Assembly: GCA_016932095.1 (NCBI GenBank)
Contig: JAFGDN010000019.1
Span: forward strand, 51,954-115,953
Source of the DNA: Sedimentisphaerales bacterium
GTDB lineage: Bacteria > Planctomycetota > Phycisphaerae > Sedimentisphaerales > Anaerobacaceae
Length of the DNA stretch: 64,000 bases
Direction: 5' to 3'
Shown: piece after piece, positions 34,789-43,045 of the stretch
Layout of the letters: every line of letters starts with the position of its first letter
How positions within the stretch are numbered: the first letter of the stretch is position 1
Position numbers and translations under genes: made by a program
The notes under the pieces: generated by a model
Told to the model about the DNA's origin: nothing
The model's input: the letters and a program-made list of their open reading frames with translations, nothing else
Database searches by the model: none

Positions 34789-35086
34789 AATATGATCACC
34801 CCAATTATCCTCATCTGTTTTTGGGCATTTTAATTTCGCCGCCGAACCGGCGGCTGTAAAGCTTATGGCGTAACCGCACAGATTTATCGACGAAAAAGAA
34901 TGGGTGCTGAACCAACACCAAGTAAAAAGTAAAAAATAAAAAGGAAAAAAGGAAAAATCAATCCGGCTTCGCCTGAGGGCTACGCCGGGACAGGAGGGAA
35001 GGGCCGATAATGTATGGCTGCACGGAGGGTGAAGGCGTGTAAAAATACTCGAATTCTGATGTTTTTTGTGTTAGAATCCTGTTTCA

Positions 35087-35920
35087 ATGAAAGTAATGGT
35101 AGCGGAAAAATACGGTTTTTGCGCCGGCGTGAGAAACGCGATAAGCACGGCTGAGAAGGTCCTGGCAGAGAGGGGGCGAGTTTATTCGCTTGGGCCGATT
35201 ATACATAATTCGGACGTTGTAGAGCGGCTGGCCAAGAAAGGGCTCATCACGGTTGACAACGTCGAGCAGATACCGCAGGGCGCTACAGCGCTGATACGGT
35301 CGCACGGGGCGGCTTCCGAAGAAATAGCCCGTTTGAAGGAGAAGAACGCCGACATTGTGGACGCCACTTGCGTGCTGGTTAAAAGGGTTCAGCAGATAGC
35401 GGCGCAGATGGAACAGGAGGGATACCGTGTGGTAATAGTGGGGGACCGTGAACACCCTGAGGTTCGTGCCGTGGTGGGCTGCACGAGGAACGCGGTGGTT
35501 GTCGGGGATGCTTCGGACACGGGGAAAATCGGGGATAACGGACGGTTGGGGGTAGTATGCCAGACGACCCAAAGCCCGGAATTTTTCGGTCGATTGCTTG
35601 CGGCCATAGCGATTGGGGGTTTTAATGAGATGCGGGTCATCAATACGCTATGCAAAGAGGCGATAAAAAGGCAGCAGGCGGCAGTTGATTTGTGCAGAAA
35701 GGTGAATACAATGTTTGTGCTCGGTGGTTTGGAAAGCGCGAATACAAAGAAATTAGCAGAACTTTGCAAAAAATATAATAACAGGACATTTCATTTGCAA
35801 AACTGGGACGAATTTGATAAAAAGGTGGTTTTGGGCTGTGAGACCGCAGGCGTTACGGCAGGGGCCTCTACGCCTCAGTGGATAATAGACGATTTTGTGA
35901 AAAAACTGGCGGAAGTGTGA
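35087..35920 (+). CDS. ispH: 4-hydroxy-3-methylbut-2-enyl diphosphate reductase
   Basis: A 277-residue iron-sulphur enzyme, the last step of the MEP isoprenoid pathway, making IPP and DMAPP from HMBPP. The three cluster cysteines are C12 (YGFCAGV), C95 (VDATCVLVK) and C189 (INTLCKEAIK). The active-site histidines are in LGPIIHN and IRSHGA, and the TQSPEFF and GGLESANTKKL segments also fit. Length is normal. The ATG at 35087 lies close to a TTTCA upstream sequence with no strong ribosome-binding site. The next gene on the strand is rpsA; ispH and S1 genes are neighbours or fused in several bacterial lineages. Confidence 0.96.
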   Translation: MKVMVAEKYGFCAGVRNAISTAEKVLAERGRVYSLGPIIHNSDVVERLAKKGLITVDNVEQIPQGATALIRSHGAASEEIARLKEKNADIVDATCVLVKRVQQIAAQMEQEGYRVVIVGDREHPEVRAVVGCTRNAVVVGDASDTGKIGDNGRLGVVCQTTQSPEFFGRLLAAIAIGGFNEMRVINTLCKEAIKRQQAAVDLCRKVNTMFVLGGLESANTKKLAELCKKYNNRTFHLQNWDEFDKKVVLGCETAGVTAGASTPQWIIDDFVKKLAEV

Positions 35921-36164
35921 ATTATTATTTTCTATTTTGTATTTTCTATTTTCTATTTAAGAGACGACAGGCGACACCGGGAAGTTGAGCGACAGAGAAA
36001 AAATAGAAGATAAGAAATGAAATGGCGTTTGCTGCGTGGGCAGGCGCGTTTTTAGCAGATTATTAACCTTAGAAAAAGTGCCGTGCGGCACGAGCGGCGG
36101 ACGTTGCGAACGTGGGGCGACGACGAGCGTTTGAAACCAAATCCCACAGGGGTAAACCAGAAAT

Positions 36165-38042
36165 ATGGCAGATTTGAATATAATTAACAAGATAGGATTA
36201 ACACCCGAGCAGGTTGACCAGCAGGTCGCAGAAATGTTCGGAGAAGAGGAAAACGAGCTGTTCAAGGAGCTTTTACAGGCGAAGGTGGATTCGCACCTTC
36301 CGGGAACGATTCTCAAGGGCAAGATAGTCACCCAGATAGGCAATGACGTGATTGTGGAAGTCGGCCTCAAAAGCGAGGGAGTGGTTGAGGCCGCGGAATT
36401 CGAGAATGCGTCGGATGTTACGGCGGGCAGGGAGATTGAGGTTCTTCTGGAAGATACCGACTCCGAAAGCGGGCTGATACTGCTCAGCAAGCACAAGGCG
36501 GACCGCATCAGGGGCTGGGAGAATATAATCAATACCAAGAAGGAGGGCGACGTCGTAAAGGGCAAGGTTGTCAGGCGCATAAAGGGGGGATTGCTGGTGG
36601 ATATCGGCGTGCCGGTGTTTTTGCCGGCGTCACAGGTGGATATACGCAGGCCCGGCGACATAAGCAGGTTCATAGGCAAGGAAGTCGAGTGTATGATACT
36701 CAAAATCGACGTGGATGGTCGAAACATCGTTATTTCGAGGCGAAAGCTCATCGAGGAGGAACGCCGGCTGAGCAAGGAAAAGATACTGGCGGAAATCGAG
36801 GCGGGGCAGATTCGCAAGGGCATCGTCAAGAACATCGCGGACTTCGGGGTATTTATCGACCTCGGCGGAGTGGACGGGCTGCTGCACATCTCGGATTTGA
36901 GCTGGGGCAGGGTCAATCATCCCTCGGAGGTCGTTCATTTGGATGAGGAAATCGAGTGCGTGGTCATAGGGGTTGACAAGCCGAACGAGAAGATTTCACT
37001 GGGGCTCAAACAAAAGACGCCAAGCCCGTGGGAGAACGTCGAGGAAAAGTATTCGGTCGGCTCGAAGATAAAGGGCAAAGTCGTCAACGTTATGAACTAC
37101 GGGGTGTTTGTGCGTCTTGAGGACGGCATCGAGGGTCTGGTCCATATAAGCGAAATGAGCTGGACCAAACGGCTGAATCACCCGAGCGAGATGCTGAACG
37201 TCGGCGATGAAGTCGAGGTAATGGTTCTGAACGTCAACAAGGACAAGCAGGAGATTTCGCTTGGCCTCAAACAGACGGAGACCAACCCGTGGTCGGTGGC
37301 GGCACAAAAGTATCCGCCCGGGACGATAGTCGAGGCGACGGTCAGAGGCGTAACCAATTACGGGGCGTTTGTCGAGATAGAAGAAGGCATCGACGGGATG
37401 ATTCATATTTCGGACCTGAGCTGGACGCGAAAATTCAGCCATCCCAATGAGGCGCTTCAAAAAGGGGACAAGATTAAGTGCTTAGTGCTCGATATCGACC
37501 CCGAAAAGCAGCGTGTTTCCTTAGGCGTCAAGCAGTTGGGCGAGGACCCGTGGGTTCACGCGATACCAGAGAAATATATTCCCGGTCAGATAGTCAGAGG
37601 GAAAGTGACGAAACTGACGAATTTCGGGGCGTTTGTGCAGCTTGAGCAGGACCTGGAGGGATTACTTCACATTTCGGAGCTTTCGGACCAGAAGATAAGG
37701 AGGCCGCAGGACGTGGTCAAGGTTGGGGATGAGCTTGAGGTGAAGATTTTAAAGGTTGACAACGATGCGCGTAAAATCGGGTTGAGTTTGCGCAGGGCGC
37801 AGTGGGCGGCTGAAGAGCACGCCGGCGAGGCAGGCAATATATCAGCCGGAACCGGCTCCGAGGAGCCGAAGGCCGAGGATACAACAGGAGAGCAGCAGGT
37901 TTCAGTGGATTCGACGCCGACGCCGGACAAGGCCGAGGATACAACAGGAGAGCAACAAGTTTCGGTGGATTCGACGCCGAACAAGGGCGAGGTTGCCGAA
38001 GAGCATAGGGCGTCTGGAGACGTGAATTTGCCGATTGCGTAG
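36165..38042 (+). CDS. rpsA: 30S ribosomal protein S1
   Basis: A 625-residue protein with six S1 RNA-binding (OB-fold) domains, about residues 45-115, 130-195, 215-285, 300-370, 388-458 and 475-545. Typical repeat phrases are GVFIDLGGVDGLLHISDLSW, GVFVRLEDGIEGLVHISEM and GAFVEIEEGIDGMIHISDL. S1 unwinds and binds mRNA leaders at the small subunit. The last ~70 residues are an acidic tail with a 20-residue duplication (AEDTTGEQQVSVDSTP occurs twice, 60 bases apart at 37871 and 37931). No ribosome-binding site stands out. A strong terminator lies 48 bases after the stop. Confidence 0.95.
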   Translation: MADLNIINKIGLTPEQVDQQVAEMFGEEENELFKELLQAKVDSHLPGTILKGKIVTQIGNDVIVEVGLKSEGVVEAAEFENASDVTAGREIEVLLEDTDSESGLILLSKHKADRIRGWENIINTKKEGDVVKGKVVRRIKGGLLVDIGVPVFLPASQVDIRRPGDISRFIGKEVECMILKIDVDGRNIVISRRKLIEEERRLSKEKILAEIEAGQIRKGIVKNIADFGVFIDLGGVDGLLHISDLSWGRVNHPSEVVHLDEEIECVVIGVDKPNEKISLGLKQKTPSPWENVEEKYSVGSKIKGKVVNVMNYGVFVRLEDGIEGLVHISEMSWTKRLNHPSEMLNVGDEVEVMVLNVNKDKQEISLGLKQTETNPWSVAAQKYPPGTIVEATVRGVTNYGAFVEIEEGIDGMIHISDLSWTRKFSHPNEALQKGDKIKCLVLDIDPEKQRVSLGVKQLGEDPWVHAIPEKYIPGQIVRGKVTKLTNFGAFVQLEQDLEGLLHISELSDQKIRRPQDVVKVGDELEVKILKVDNDARKIGLSLRRAQWAAEEHAGEAGNISAGTGSEEPKAEDTTGEQQVSVDSTPTPDKAEDTTGEQQVSVDSTPNKGEVAEEHRASGDVNLPIA

Positions 38043-38089
38043 GCAGTAAACAGGCGGTTTCGCCCGCGACGCACAAGAACCGATAATAT

Positions 38090-38130
38090 GGGGTCAGGCG
38101 TTATAAGAAAAAGGCGCCTGACCCCTTTTT
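38090..38130 (+). terminator. Strong intrinsic terminator after rpsA
   Basis: A perfect 11-bp stem (38090-38100 with 38115-38125, GGGGTCAGGCG/CGCCTGACCCC), a 14-base loop, followed by TTTTT at 38126-38130. It ends the rpsA transcript before the sigma factor gene. The GGGGTCAGGC arms resemble sequences often seen in REP-type repeats, so it may have been a mobile palindrome originally. Confidence 0.85.
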
Positions 38131-38264
38131 CTTTCATCTAAAGCGAGGGGTAATCCGAGTCGATAAATAATCAGCGGAGAACCCCCACCTCAACAACAAC
38201 AAACCAAATCGTGCGGAGGAGTGGGGCAAAATGGAAGAAAAATCAGGATGAAGCGGGAGGCAAT

Positions 38265-39263
38265 ATGGCATTTGACGCGACGATAAAAGAATATCTGGAG
38301 GAAATAGACGAGTCGCCGCTTCTGTCGGCGGAGGAGGAACACCAGCTGGCAAAATTGGTCAGGGATGAAGGCGACCCGATGGCGAAAGAGCGGCTTGTGA
38401 GGAGCAATTTGCGGCTGGTTGTGAACATTGCCAAGAAGTACGCGGGACACAGCGTGCTGAGCTTAGGGGATTTGATTGAGGAGGGCAATCTCGGGCTGAT
38501 AAGGGCGGTGGATTATTTTGACCCGGACCGCGGGACGCGGTTCAGCACTTACGCGGCGTGGTGGATAAAGCAGGGCATAAAAGCCGCGCTTCTTTCAGAC
38601 ATACGGCCAGTTCACGTGCCGGGATATATGATAGGTCTGATTAACCACTGGCGGCATATCGCGGCGGAGCTTGAGAACAAATTAGGCAGAAGGCCGGACA
38701 TCGAGGAGATGGCAAAGGAGATGAGTTTGCCATTTAAAAAAGCGAAGATAATCTACGACACAGTAAATATTTTGGGGGCGGTGAGGGACAACCAGCAGAG
38801 CGACGCCGGGGATGAAAATCAGACGTTCGAGAGCGCGATTCGTGGCGAACGCGTCGCAAGGCCTGAAGAGGAGCTTGTCGAGGATGAGGAGCAGGCAAAA
38901 GCCATTGGTTTGCTCGATACGATGGACGCGAGAGACGCGGAGGTGATTCGGCTGCACTACGGTCTGGGCGGCAGAACGCCGATGGCGTTTAAGGAAATCG
39001 GGGAAAAACTGGGTCTGACACGGGAGCGAATCCGGCAGATTCAGCACGAGGCGCTGACAAAGCTTTACGTGATGATGAGCGAGGAGTATGACCCGAACGC
39101 GCCATTTGCAACGCCGAGGCAGGCAGAGGACAGAAGACAAAGGGCGCAGGACAGGAGATGGAAGACGGAAGCCAGAAGACAGATGAGAGGGGACAGAAGA
39201 CGGAAGACGGAAGACAGAAGACAGAAGGCGCAGGACAGAAGACAGCAGATAGAAGAGGATTAG
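38265..39263 (+). CDS. RNA polymerase sigma-70 family factor (RpoD-like, group 2) with repeat-derived tail
   Basis: A 332-residue sigma factor. Region 1.2 (TIKEYLEEIDESPLLSAEEE), region 2 (NLRLVVNIAKKYAGHSVLSL, then GDLIEEGNLGLIRAVDYFD and STYAAWWIKQGI), region 3 (GRRPDIEEMAKEMSLPF) and region 4 (GLTRERIRQIQHEALTKL) are all intact. Region 1.1 is missing, so group 2/3 is more likely than the main sigma. I start it at the ATG at 38265, which has GGGAGG upstream. The last ~45 residues are a charged EDRRQ-type repeat encoded by GACAGAAGACAGAAG-like DNA (39119-39263); the same DNA pattern continues after the stop. The tail looks acquired rather than ancestral. Confidence 0.9.
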   Translation: MAFDATIKEYLEEIDESPLLSAEEEHQLAKLVRDEGDPMAKERLVRSNLRLVVNIAKKYAGHSVLSLGDLIEEGNLGLIRAVDYFDPDRGTRFSTYAAWWIKQGIKAALLSDIRPVHVPGYMIGLINHWRHIAAELENKLGRRPDIEEMAKEMSLPFKKAKIIYDTVNILGAVRDNQQSDAGDENQTFESAIRGERVARPEEELVEDEEQAKAIGLLDTMDARDAEVIRLHYGLGGRTPMAFKEIGEKLGLTRERIRQIQHEALTKLYVMMSEEYDPNAPFATPRQAEDRRQRAQDRRWKTEARRQMRGDRRRKTEDRRQKAQDRRQQIEED

Positions 39264-39352
39264 TAACAGGTAATCAGGGACGCGGCCGGAAGACAGAGGA
39301 CAGAGGACAGAAGGCAGAATGCAGAACACAGAATTCAGAAATGAACATCGAA
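39119..39352 (+). repeat. GACAGAAGACAGAAG-family low-complexity run
   Basis: Irregular purine-rich repeats based on GAAGACAGAAGACGGAAGAC, translated in frame as EDRRQ/KTEDRRQ at the sigma factor C-terminus up to 39263. They continue untranslated (ACAGAGGACAGAGGACAGAAGG, then CAGAATTCAGAAAT) to about 39350. Confidence 0.75.
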
Positions 39353-39384
39353 CGCTGAAGTAAAACAGTATTTCGGCCTGATAA

Positions 39385-39943
39385 ATGATTACAAACGGCT
39401 CTTTTGGCTGAAGAAGTCGCAGAGAAGCGGCTCAATCGCCAGGGTTATTTCACGATACGAGGAGTCAAACCTGGCGTTGACGAAATCGACATTCTTGCAT
39501 TCAAACCCAACGCGGACGGCACTCCCGAATGCCGACATATAGAGGTTCAGGCGTCCACTAATCCAATCGCATACATCAGCAAAGTTCCGAGGGACAGACA
39601 GAAAGAAGAAGGCATTGGCCCCAACTGTGCGAAGAAACGGTCTGATAATGAACTGAAAGAAGATATTAACGAATGGGTAGAGAAAAAGTTCGAACGTCCC
39701 AGAAAGGTTTAGCTATTGAAACGACTTTTTCCAGGCGATTGGATGCGAGAACTTGTTGTAAATGAGGTAAGGCATCCCGAAGAGCTTGATATGCTCCAAG
39801 CAGCCAGCATCAAAATCCTTCGTCTTAAAGATATTGTGAATGAGCTGACGGAGAGAAAAATGCTCATTCAAGCCGCAACAGGTAATGACTTAATCACATT
39901 AATGCAAATAGGGAAAGAACAAACCGAACAAGAAGCTATATAA
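39385..39943 (+). pseudogene. Broken PD-(D/E)XK nuclease-like gene
   Basis: One reading frame from 39404 to 39943 is interrupted by a TAG at 39710-39712; on both sides the frame encodes ordinary-looking protein (ERPRKV before, then LLKRLFPGDWMRELVVNEVR). At the 5' end, an ATG at 39385 (MITNGS) would join this frame if one T were removed from the TTTT at 39402-39405. So the likely ancestor was one protein of about 185 residues. The N-terminal part GYFTIRGVKPGVDEIDILAF followed by HIEVQAST has the D..E-x-Q pattern of PD-(D/E)XK nuclease folds. Either a decayed gene or two sequence errors would explain this. If genuinely broken it is a relic of a restriction-like nuclease. Confidence 0.6.
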
Positions 39944-40143
39944 CTCATCCGGACTACAGATAAAAATCGCACCCATTATTCCGTCCTGTGGTCAATAATG
40001 CTTGTTTTTTGCCGATAATGTGCTACCCTTTAGCAGATTTCCATTCCCAAGCGGCCCTCGATAAAGGCGTTCGAGGCCCCCTGCTAGCGGCTTGCAGGGA
40101 CAGGCAGGCGGGATTGGCGGCCAAGTATAAAAGGAGTGATATT

Positions 40144-40671
40144 ATGGACAAGGACAGGATTGATTTGAAGGCGTATATCCGGGAAATAGCGGACTGGCCC
40201 AAGAAGGGGATATTGTTTCGGGATATAACGCCTTTATTGGGCGAGCCGAAGGCGTTCGCGGCGGCGGTAGAGGCGATGTCGGCTGATTACATCGGAAAAG
40301 GGATACGATATGTGGCGGGGGTGGAGGCGAGGGGTTTTATATTCGGGACGGCGGTGGCGGCCAAACTCAACGCCGGTTTTATCCCGGTTCGCAAAAAAGG
40401 GAAACTGCCGTATAAGACCGAGAGCGAAACATACGACCTCGAATACGGGACAAGCACGATAGAGGTGCACCGGGACGCGGCGCCGGCGGGGGCGAGGGTT
40501 TTGATGGTGGACGATTTGTTGGCGACAGGCGGGACGATAGAGGCGGCGTGCAGGTTAATCGAAAAAATAGGCGGCAAAATCGCGGGAATAGTATTTCTTA
40601 TCGAGCTGGCCGAACTTCGCGGAATCGACAAGCTTTCGGGATATGAGGTGAAGTCGCTTATTCGTTATTAA
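40144..40671 (+). CDS. apt: Adenine phosphoribosyltransferase
   Basis: A 175-residue type I phosphoribosyltransferase that salvages adenine to AMP with PRPP. The PRPP-binding motif VLMVDDLLATGGTIEAA is intact. The family start ELREIADWPKKGILFRDITP-like segment (YIREIADWPKKGILFRDITP) and GVEARGFIFGTAVA are diagnostic. I start it at the ATG at 40144, which has AAAGGAG a few bases upstream; a longer open frame begins at 39988 but has no ribosome-binding site and does not match the family. It is followed within 15 bases by the remnant of another gene. Confidence 0.95.
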   Translation: MDKDRIDLKAYIREIADWPKKGILFRDITPLLGEPKAFAAAVEAMSADYIGKGIRYVAGVEARGFIFGTAVAAKLNAGFIPVRKKGKLPYKTESETYDLEYGTSTIEVHRDAAPAGARVLMVDDLLATGGTIEAACRLIEKIGGKIAGIVFLIELAELRGIDKLSGYEVKSLIRY

Positions 40672-40685
40672 GTTTGTAACTTAAA

Positions 40686-40862
40686 GGCATCGAGGAGCAG
40701 ATGCTGCCGATGCAGAAGGAAATCGAATGGGGCTAACTGATACCCTATATGGTTACCGGTATGCTCAATGAGCACCCTCGCGCGGGGATAGCGGTTCGCA
40801 AGACGGCGGACAAGGACAAATACGCGAAGTTCTACGAGGATATACGCGACGTGGCAGGATAG
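40686..40862 (+). pseudogene. Remnant of an aldolase-like gene C-terminus (copy 1)
   Basis: A 59-codon open stretch with one in-frame TAA at 40734-40736 and no start. Ignoring that stop it reads as a normal protein end: MLPMQKEIEWG, stop, LIPYMVTGMLNEHPRAGIAV, then KDKYAKFYEDIRDVAG. The phrase resembles the C-terminus of DRE-TIM metallolyases (4-hydroxy-2-oxovalerate aldolase / citramalate-type aldolases); I am not certain of that. The last 26 codons recur almost unchanged at 42010-42090. No complete copy is in the window. Confidence 0.55.
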
Positions 40863-40882
40863 GCGGCGAGACACTGGAAATC

Positions 40883-40917
40883 AAAAAGGGCTTACAAAAA
40901 ATCGTAAGCCCTTTTTT
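40883..40917. terminator. Bidirectional terminator hairpin (copy 1)
   Basis: AAAAAGGGCTTAC (40883-40895) pairs over 13 bp with GTAAGCCCTTTTT (40904-40916). Runs of A on one side and T on the other suit termination from both strands, for the remnant gene on plus and the PEP-CTERM gene on minus. A second copy is at 42111-42143. Confidence 0.8.
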
Positions 40918-40939
40918 GGCACGCTAATATTTGCGCATT

Positions 40940-41536
40940 TTAAATCCTTCTCCTCCGAATAAGTAACGCACTAAGCCCGAGCAGGGCGAATGTAGCCGGT
41001 TCAGGAATCTCATAAACAATTGTGGAGTCTAAGACCGTACCTACCGGGATTTCCTCGCCATCAATTATAGTAAGTCCTTCCACGACGATGTCAAGGCGAG
41101 ACAGCCCAAAGACCACGAGATTCTGAACACACAAGTTATCAACGAGAACCGCGGGTCCTAATACTGCTGGGCTAAGAATCTGGGCAGCAGCAATGCGTAC
41201 ATATTGCTCGTCACTGAAAATTATTTGGGCGGGAATGTCGAAAATCGTAGGGAACTCGATAGGGATCCAGTCGGGACGGAAGACGAAGCCGGGTTCGGAA
41301 GGGTACTCTTCATCCAGGTCGACCAGCACGAATGCTAAGTCGTAACATTCAATAGCGTGACCAGCCAAAAGGTTCATACCCATTGGCTCTATACCGCCGC
41401 AGAGCCAGATAATCCTCTTTGGTGGGTCTGGTGCTTCCTCTCCCCATAATGTGAGAATGACTTCACCGTGAGCAAGGGAGGGCATGACGAGAAGCAAGAA
41501 TACTATCGAATTTACTAAGATCTTTCTTGTGCTCAT
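40940..41536 (-). CDS. PEP-CTERM sorting-domain protein (first)
   Basis: A 198-residue exported protein. It has a signal peptide (about 1-24, IVFLLLVMPSLAHG) and a C-terminal PEP-CTERM tripartite tail EIPEPATFALLGLSALLIRR followed by RRI, the substrate signal of exosortase. The mature part is beta-rich without a recognised domain, with a WGEEAPDPPKRIIWLCGG segment and a cysteine pair. It probably ends up in surface or extracellular polymer. No exosortase gene is in the window. Its 3' end faces the remnant aldolase tail across the shared hairpin at 40883. AAAGGAG upstream of the ATG supports the start. Confidence 0.85.
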   Translation of the reverse strand: MSTRKILVNSIVFLLLVMPSLAHGEVILTLWGEEAPDPPKRIIWLCGGIEPMGMNLLAGHAIECYDLAFVLVDLDEEYPSEPGFVFRPDWIPIEFPTIFDIPAQIIFSDEQYVRIAAAQILSPAVLGPAVLVDNLCVQNLVVFGLSRLDIVVEGLTIIDGEEIPVGTVLDSTIVYEIPEPATFALLGLSALLIRRRRI

Positions 41537-42009
41537 TTTTTTCTCCTTTCCATTCTTTGTTTTATACGAGAAGAATCACACAGAACGCTTTATGCCAAAT
41601 TAGTACTCTGCCTTATTGAATTTATTTTTTCTGTTCTGATGTTCGGAAGGGGCAATGTAAATACGGAGAGATAGTATATTCTACTATTGTGGTGAATGTA
41701 AGTATTATTCTCTTCATCTTCTCTACTCCCTATATTTTTTCCCTTCATACCCTTCACTGGTCATAATGCCCCAACCAACACAAGGCAATCTATCTATGCA
41801 TCCTATTAATTGTCAAGAGGTTTTTTTGCCATTTTCAGCAACTTTTTTGAGGTAGTAAGTAAGTTATGTATTCATAATAGGTTAGGCGTGAATTATTTTT
41901 GCCGGTTATCGGGAATTTACTGTTTGAGGGCCTTTTTTGAGAGGTGGCTGATTCTGTTTGTAATTTTTGGGATTTCTAAATCCCGGCAGGACAAAGAAGT
42001 CGTTAGCAA
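41537..42009. other. AT-rich intergenic region
   Basis: No gene supported. It holds the promoter side of the first PEP-CTERM gene. Polypyrimidine tracts occur near 41710-41760. The open frame 41810-42145 on the plus strand consists mainly of this AT-rich DNA joined to the remnant repeat and is not credible as a gene. Confidence 0.4.
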
Positions 42010-42090
42010 GCAGGAATCGCGGTTCGCAAGACGGCGGACAAGGACAAATACGCGAAGTTCTACGAGGATATACGCGACGTGGCGGGGTAG
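42010..42090 (+). pseudogene. Remnant of the same aldolase-like C-terminus (copy 2)
   Basis: 27 codons, ending AVRKTADKDKYAKFYEDIRD then VAG and TAG, nearly identical to the end of the remnant at 40686-40862. Similarity starts abruptly at about 42013 and runs past the stop through the terminator hairpin to about 42145. No protein function remains; it marks a duplication. Confidence 0.7.
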
Positions 42091-42110
42091 GCAACAAGAT
42101 AAGGGAAATA

Positions 42111-42143
42111 AAAAAGGGCTTACTAAAATCGTAAGCCCTTTTT
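42111..42143. terminator. Bidirectional terminator hairpin (copy 2)
   Basis: AAAAAGGGCTTAC (42111-42123) pairs over 13 bp with GTAAGCCCTTTTT (42131-42143), the same stem as at 40883-40917 with a slightly different loop. It lies between the remnant tail and the second PEP-CTERM gene. Confidence 0.8.
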
Positions 42144-42168
42144 AATTTACACATTTAAATTTTGTGTT

Positions 42169-42783
42169 TTAAACCCTTCTCCTCCTTAAAATCGACAACG
42201 CACCAAGCCCTAACAGGGTGATGGTTGTCGGTTCAGGTGTTGGAATCTGTGCCGTGGAGAATTCGACGCTGCCGGCGAACGAGACGATTAAGCCGAAATT
42301 ACCGCTTTGGCCGATTTCGATAGGTGTGCCGGCGAAGTAATCAACTTTGCCGACCCAACCCGTGCCGGGGCTGGTATCGCCAGGCAGGGGCAGGCCATCT
42401 ACTGGAGCGGTGATTGTCCATGTCCAATCCGAGGGTGCTATTACACCGAGAATGTTAAAGGTCTTATTCATCCCGAAATCGATATGGTAATCGGTCCAGG
42501 TGAAATCCGTATAGTTATCGACTGTTTCGATAATCCAGACGGTCGGGTCAAGCTCGGAATCGGTGGTGAAATCACCCGCAACGTGAGCCGGATAGAAATA
42601 CTGAGAGCCAGTCATCGTAAGCTGGTAATAATCGCCCATATCCGTTAACACCGGTGTGTCCATCACAATTGCACCATCTCCGTCATCATCGCAGTTCCAG
42701 TCGATGATGTCGGCATAAACAGACGGTGCCACGGCAAATAAAACAAAATAAATAAGAATTGCACTCCCACTTTTTTTCATCAT
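42169..42783 (-). CDS. PEP-CTERM sorting-domain protein (second)
   Basis: A 204-residue exported protein. It has a signal peptide (about 1-25, ILIYFVLFAVAPSVYA) and the C-terminal tail PTPEPTTITLLGLGALSILR followed by RRRV, a PEP-CTERM exosortase signal. The mature part is beta-rich, low in charge, with Asp- and Thr-rich strands (DWNCDDDGDGAIVMD, DFTWTDYHIDFGMN). No catalytic motif. Only the C-terminal tail resembles the first PEP-CTERM protein; the mature domains differ. GGAG lies just upstream of the start. Confidence 0.85.
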   Translation of the reverse strand: MMKKSGSAILIYFVLFAVAPSVYADIIDWNCDDDGDGAIVMDTPVLTDMGDYYQLTMTGSQYFYPAHVAGDFTTDSELDPTVWIIETVDNYTDFTWTDYHIDFGMNKTFNILGVIAPSDWTWTITAPVDGLPLPGDTSPGTGWVGKVDYFAGTPIEIGQSGNFGLIVSFAGSVEFSTAQIPTPEPTTITLLGLGALSILRRRRV

Positions 42784-43045
42784 CCGCTCTCCTTAAATAA
42801 CAATCTTCTTCGTTTCCAACTAACGCAGGTATGGATTTAAGCGGGTGCGCTCTATACCCCTTTTAGATTTAACTACTCGATACCAGTTTAACCGAATATT
42901 TTGCTGAATTCAAACTTTTTTACAATTTTCTTCAGTCAGCAATACGCTTGCAAGTTATAAGATGATATAAGACAAGGAGTTACGTAAGAAGGATTTTTGT
43001 TTGTTCCGATAATATTTTTCATATTTCCAGTTTGGTTTCAGGAGC

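Noticed and set aside
39988..40143. N-terminal extension of apt
   Set aside because: The extension has no family match, whereas the ATG at 40144 has AAAGGAG and starts exactly where Apt proteins start.
41810..42145. 111-residue plus-strand open frame
   Set aside because: It joins AT-rich spacer DNA to an out-of-frame reading of the remnant aldolase tail and terminator.
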